A stretch of 64,000 bases of DNA from Saccharothrix ecbatanensis (GTDB taxonomy: Bacteria; Actinomycetota; Actinomycetes; Mycobacteriales; Pseudonocardiaceae): assembly GCF_014205015.1 (NCBI RefSeq), contig NZ_JACHMO010000001.1, forward strand, positions 5,456,001-5,520,000. Direction: 5' to 3'. The first letter of the stretch is position 1; each line of letters begins with the position of its first letter. The notes beneath the pieces are model-generated. The model made no database searches, had not been told where the DNA came from, and worked only from the letters and a program-made list of their open reading frames with translations. The translations under genes and the position numbers were made by a program. Below, in pieces: positions 62,456 through 64,000 of the stretch.

Positions 62456-64000
62456 ATGTACGTCCACTGCGGGCAGGTGGGTGAGACCCGTGAGGCGATG
62501 CGGTCGTCACCCCGCCGGTTCACGCGCGAGTGCGCGGATCGCTTCGAGGAGCAGCACGGGGAACCGCCGGGAGCGGCCGAGCTGCGGAGTTGGACCAACA
62601 GCTGGCCGGTGCTGCTGGACGCGCTGGACCGGGCCGGGCAGGCCGGGTCGTGGCTGCTCCTGGAGTACACGCTCGCGGGCAGCGCGGAACGGGTGGACGC
62701 GCTGGTGCTCGGCGCGCGACCCCGCGGCGGCCTCACCGGGGTCGTGGTCGAACTCAAGCAGTGGAGCCGCTGCACCTGGACGTCACCGCTCGAGGTCGCG
62801 TTGGACGACGTCGTCCGGACACACCCCTGCCGCCAGGCGTTCGGCTACACCAGCCACCTCGAGGGTTGGTTGGAGGAGGCGACGCTCGACCTCGAGTACC
62901 GGGGCGTCGCGTTCCTGCACAACGCGCCGGTCGACGTGGTGCACCGGCTGCGACACGCCGTGGTGGACAGCCACGGCAGCCGAGACGTGCCGATCGTCGG
63001 CCAAGCGGACCTGTCGGGAACGGACGGCGGCGAGCTGGCGCGGCTGCTGCGCTGCGAGGACCTCCGTCCGCCAACGTCCGAGCAGGTGGACAAGTTCGTC
63101 AGGGCCAGGCAACGGCCGTCGAAGTCGGTGTTCGAGGACCTCGACAACATCCTGTCGCAGAAGTCGGAGTTCCGACTCCTGGGCGACCAGCAGACGGCGC
63201 AGGTCCGCGTCCTGCGCACCCTCGACCCGGAGCGGACGACGAAGCGGCAGGTCATCGCGGTCACCGGCGGTCCCGGCACCGGGAAGACCGTGATCGCGCT
63301 TCGGCTGCTGGCCGACATCCCACGCATCCAGTCGCCGCGTGGCGAGGTGCAGACGCGATTCATCACACCCTCCGGCACTTTGCGCCGGCAGTTGGTTCGA
63401 GCCACCGAACTCCCTGGGGCGAAACAGCTCTTCCTGGTTCCGGACAGCTTCCGCCCCAGCCGGTCGGACGCCCACGTCATCCCGCTGATCGACGAGGCGC
63501 AGCGGCTGCGCCGGAGCGACCGCACCCTCGATCGGCTGATCCATTACTCGCCCGTGAGCGTGTTCTTCCTCGACGAGCGGCAGGTCATCCGGCCGAATGA
63601 GGGGGTCAGCGTCTCGGAGTTGGCACAGACCGCCGAGAGGTTCGACGCCGAGTTCACGCACATCACGCTGACCAGCCAGTTCCGCTGTGGCGGCTCGCAG
63701 CGGTACCTGAACTGGCTGGACCGCCTTTTCTCGGTGGACGGCGAGGCCGAGCCGTGGGTGCCGGGCCAGTACGAGGTGGGTTTGGCGGCGAATCCGGACG
63801 AGCTGTCCGCGTGGATCCGCGCACGCGGTCGTGGCGGGCGGACGGCCCGCATCTCCGCCGGCTTCTGCTGGGAGTGGAGCAAGGACGGGGTCAACCGGCC
63901 GCTCAGCGAGGATGTCGTGATCGAGTGGACCGACGAGCACGGCGGGCCGCGCACCTGGCGGCGACCGTGGAACTCGATGATGACCCGGATGGACGGCGAT
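62456..64000 (+). CDS. Nuclease-DUF2075 helicase fusion protein (partial, cut by window end)
   Basis: 515 residues are visible and the reading frame is open at the right edge. Residues about 20-200 contain a PD-(D/E)XK-like nuclease pattern, D81 (RVDALVLG) and E99-x-K101 (VVVELKQWS), similar to NERD-like nucleases. Residues about 265-515 form a superfamily 1 P-loop of DUF2075/Schlafen-group-3 helicase type: Walker A TGGPGTGKTV (K277), Walker B PLIDEAQRL (D346-E347), VFFLDERQVIRP and LTSQFRCGGSQRYLNWL. Such proteins are common in defence and mobile regions. ATG 62456 has no strong Shine-Dalgarno. A defence role is inference from architecture. Confidence 0.8.
   Translation, partial: MYVHCGQVGETREAMRSSPRRFTRECADRFEEQHGEPPGAAELRSWTNSWPVLLDALDRAGQAGSWLLLEYTLAGSAERVDALVLGARPRGGLTGVVVELKQWSRCTWTSPLEVALDDVVRTHPCRQAFGYTSHLEGWLEEATLDLEYRGVAFLHNAPVDVVHRLRHAVVDSHGSRDVPIVGQADLSGTDGGELARLLRCEDLRPPTSEQVDKFVRARQRPSKSVFEDLDNILSQKSEFRLLGDQQTAQVRVLRTLDPERTTKRQVIAVTGGPGTGKTVIALRLLADIPRIQSPRGEVQTRFITPSGTLRRQLVRATELPGAKQLFLVPDSFRPSRSDAHVIPLIDEAQRLRRSDRTLDRLIHYSPVSVFFLDERQVIRPNEGVSVSELAQTAERFDAEFTHITLTSQFRCGGSQRYLNWLDRLFSVDGEAEPWVPGQYEVGLAANPDELSAWIRARGRGGRTARISAGFCWEWSKDGVNRPLSEDVVIEWTDEHGGPRTWRRPWNSMMTRMDGD

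Overview
The window is chromosomal DNA from a high-GC actinomycete, most likely a Pseudonocardiales member (Saccharothrix, Lentzea, Actinosynnema or Amycolatopsis type). This rests on the very high GC content and frequent GTG starts, and on the gene repertoire: a type VII secretion toxin locus, paired DUF402-like proteins, a DUF5685 protein, a CoaE-GrpB fusion and an ANTAR regulator of PdtaR type. The core genes pdtaR, thioesterase, polA, rpsA, coaE and uvrB occur in the same overall order as in mycobacteria, but here they are interrupted by accessory blocks. No rRNA, tRNA, CRISPR array, transposase or integrase was seen.

Layout. Positions 1-7937 hold an FKBP isomerase, then a type VII secretion toxin island: a YbaB-like protein, an EspC/WXG100-like partner, a 1392-residue polymorphic toxin ending in a YwqJ-type deaminase, a YwqK-like immunity gene, an Imm49-like immunity gene and a YezG-like gene. 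Positions 7921-14675 hold a GT87 mannosyltransferase, a RES toxin with its DNA-binding partner, an acetyltransferase, a degenerate nucleotide cyclase next to a Crp/Fnr regulator, and an S9 peptidase. Positions 14729-20257 hold TerC with an apparent yybP-ykoY manganese riboswitch, then an unusual fusion of an extracytoplasmic hydrolase to an ABC ATPase, with its permease and a TerB-like protein. A large cruciform repeat lies near 20.3 kb.

Positions 20453-29848 form a housekeeping block: uvrB, DUF5685, two DUF402-like genes, coaE, a lipoprotein, rpsA and a methyltransferase. Positions 29859-40537 are accessory: an ABC/YhgE transporter operon with its own TetR and a 30-bp operator, small oxidoreductase and kinase genes, an 840-bp repeat-rich stretch, a Gfo/Idh/MocA oxidoreductase with a LacI-type operator, a frameshifted TetR pseudogene, a secreted hydrolase and an HxlR regulator. 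Positions 40823-50449 hold polA, a thioesterase, a lipoprotein, the livJHMGF branched-chain amino acid transporter and pdtaR. Positions 50872-64000 hold secreted enzymes (a trypsin-like protease and a PI-PLC), small metabolic genes, a membrane NACHT NTPase, a nested palindromic repeat, a pentapeptide-repeat protein coupled to recQ, and, cut by the right edge, a PD-(D/E)XK nuclease-DUF2075 helicase fusion.

The most interesting items are the toxin with an apparent caspase-like self-processing domain in front of its deaminase, the hydrolase-ABC ATPase fusion, the putative defence NTPases (NACHT and nuclease-DUF2075), the two large palindromic elements, and a recurrent pattern of short tandem duplications covering or lying just beside stop codons.
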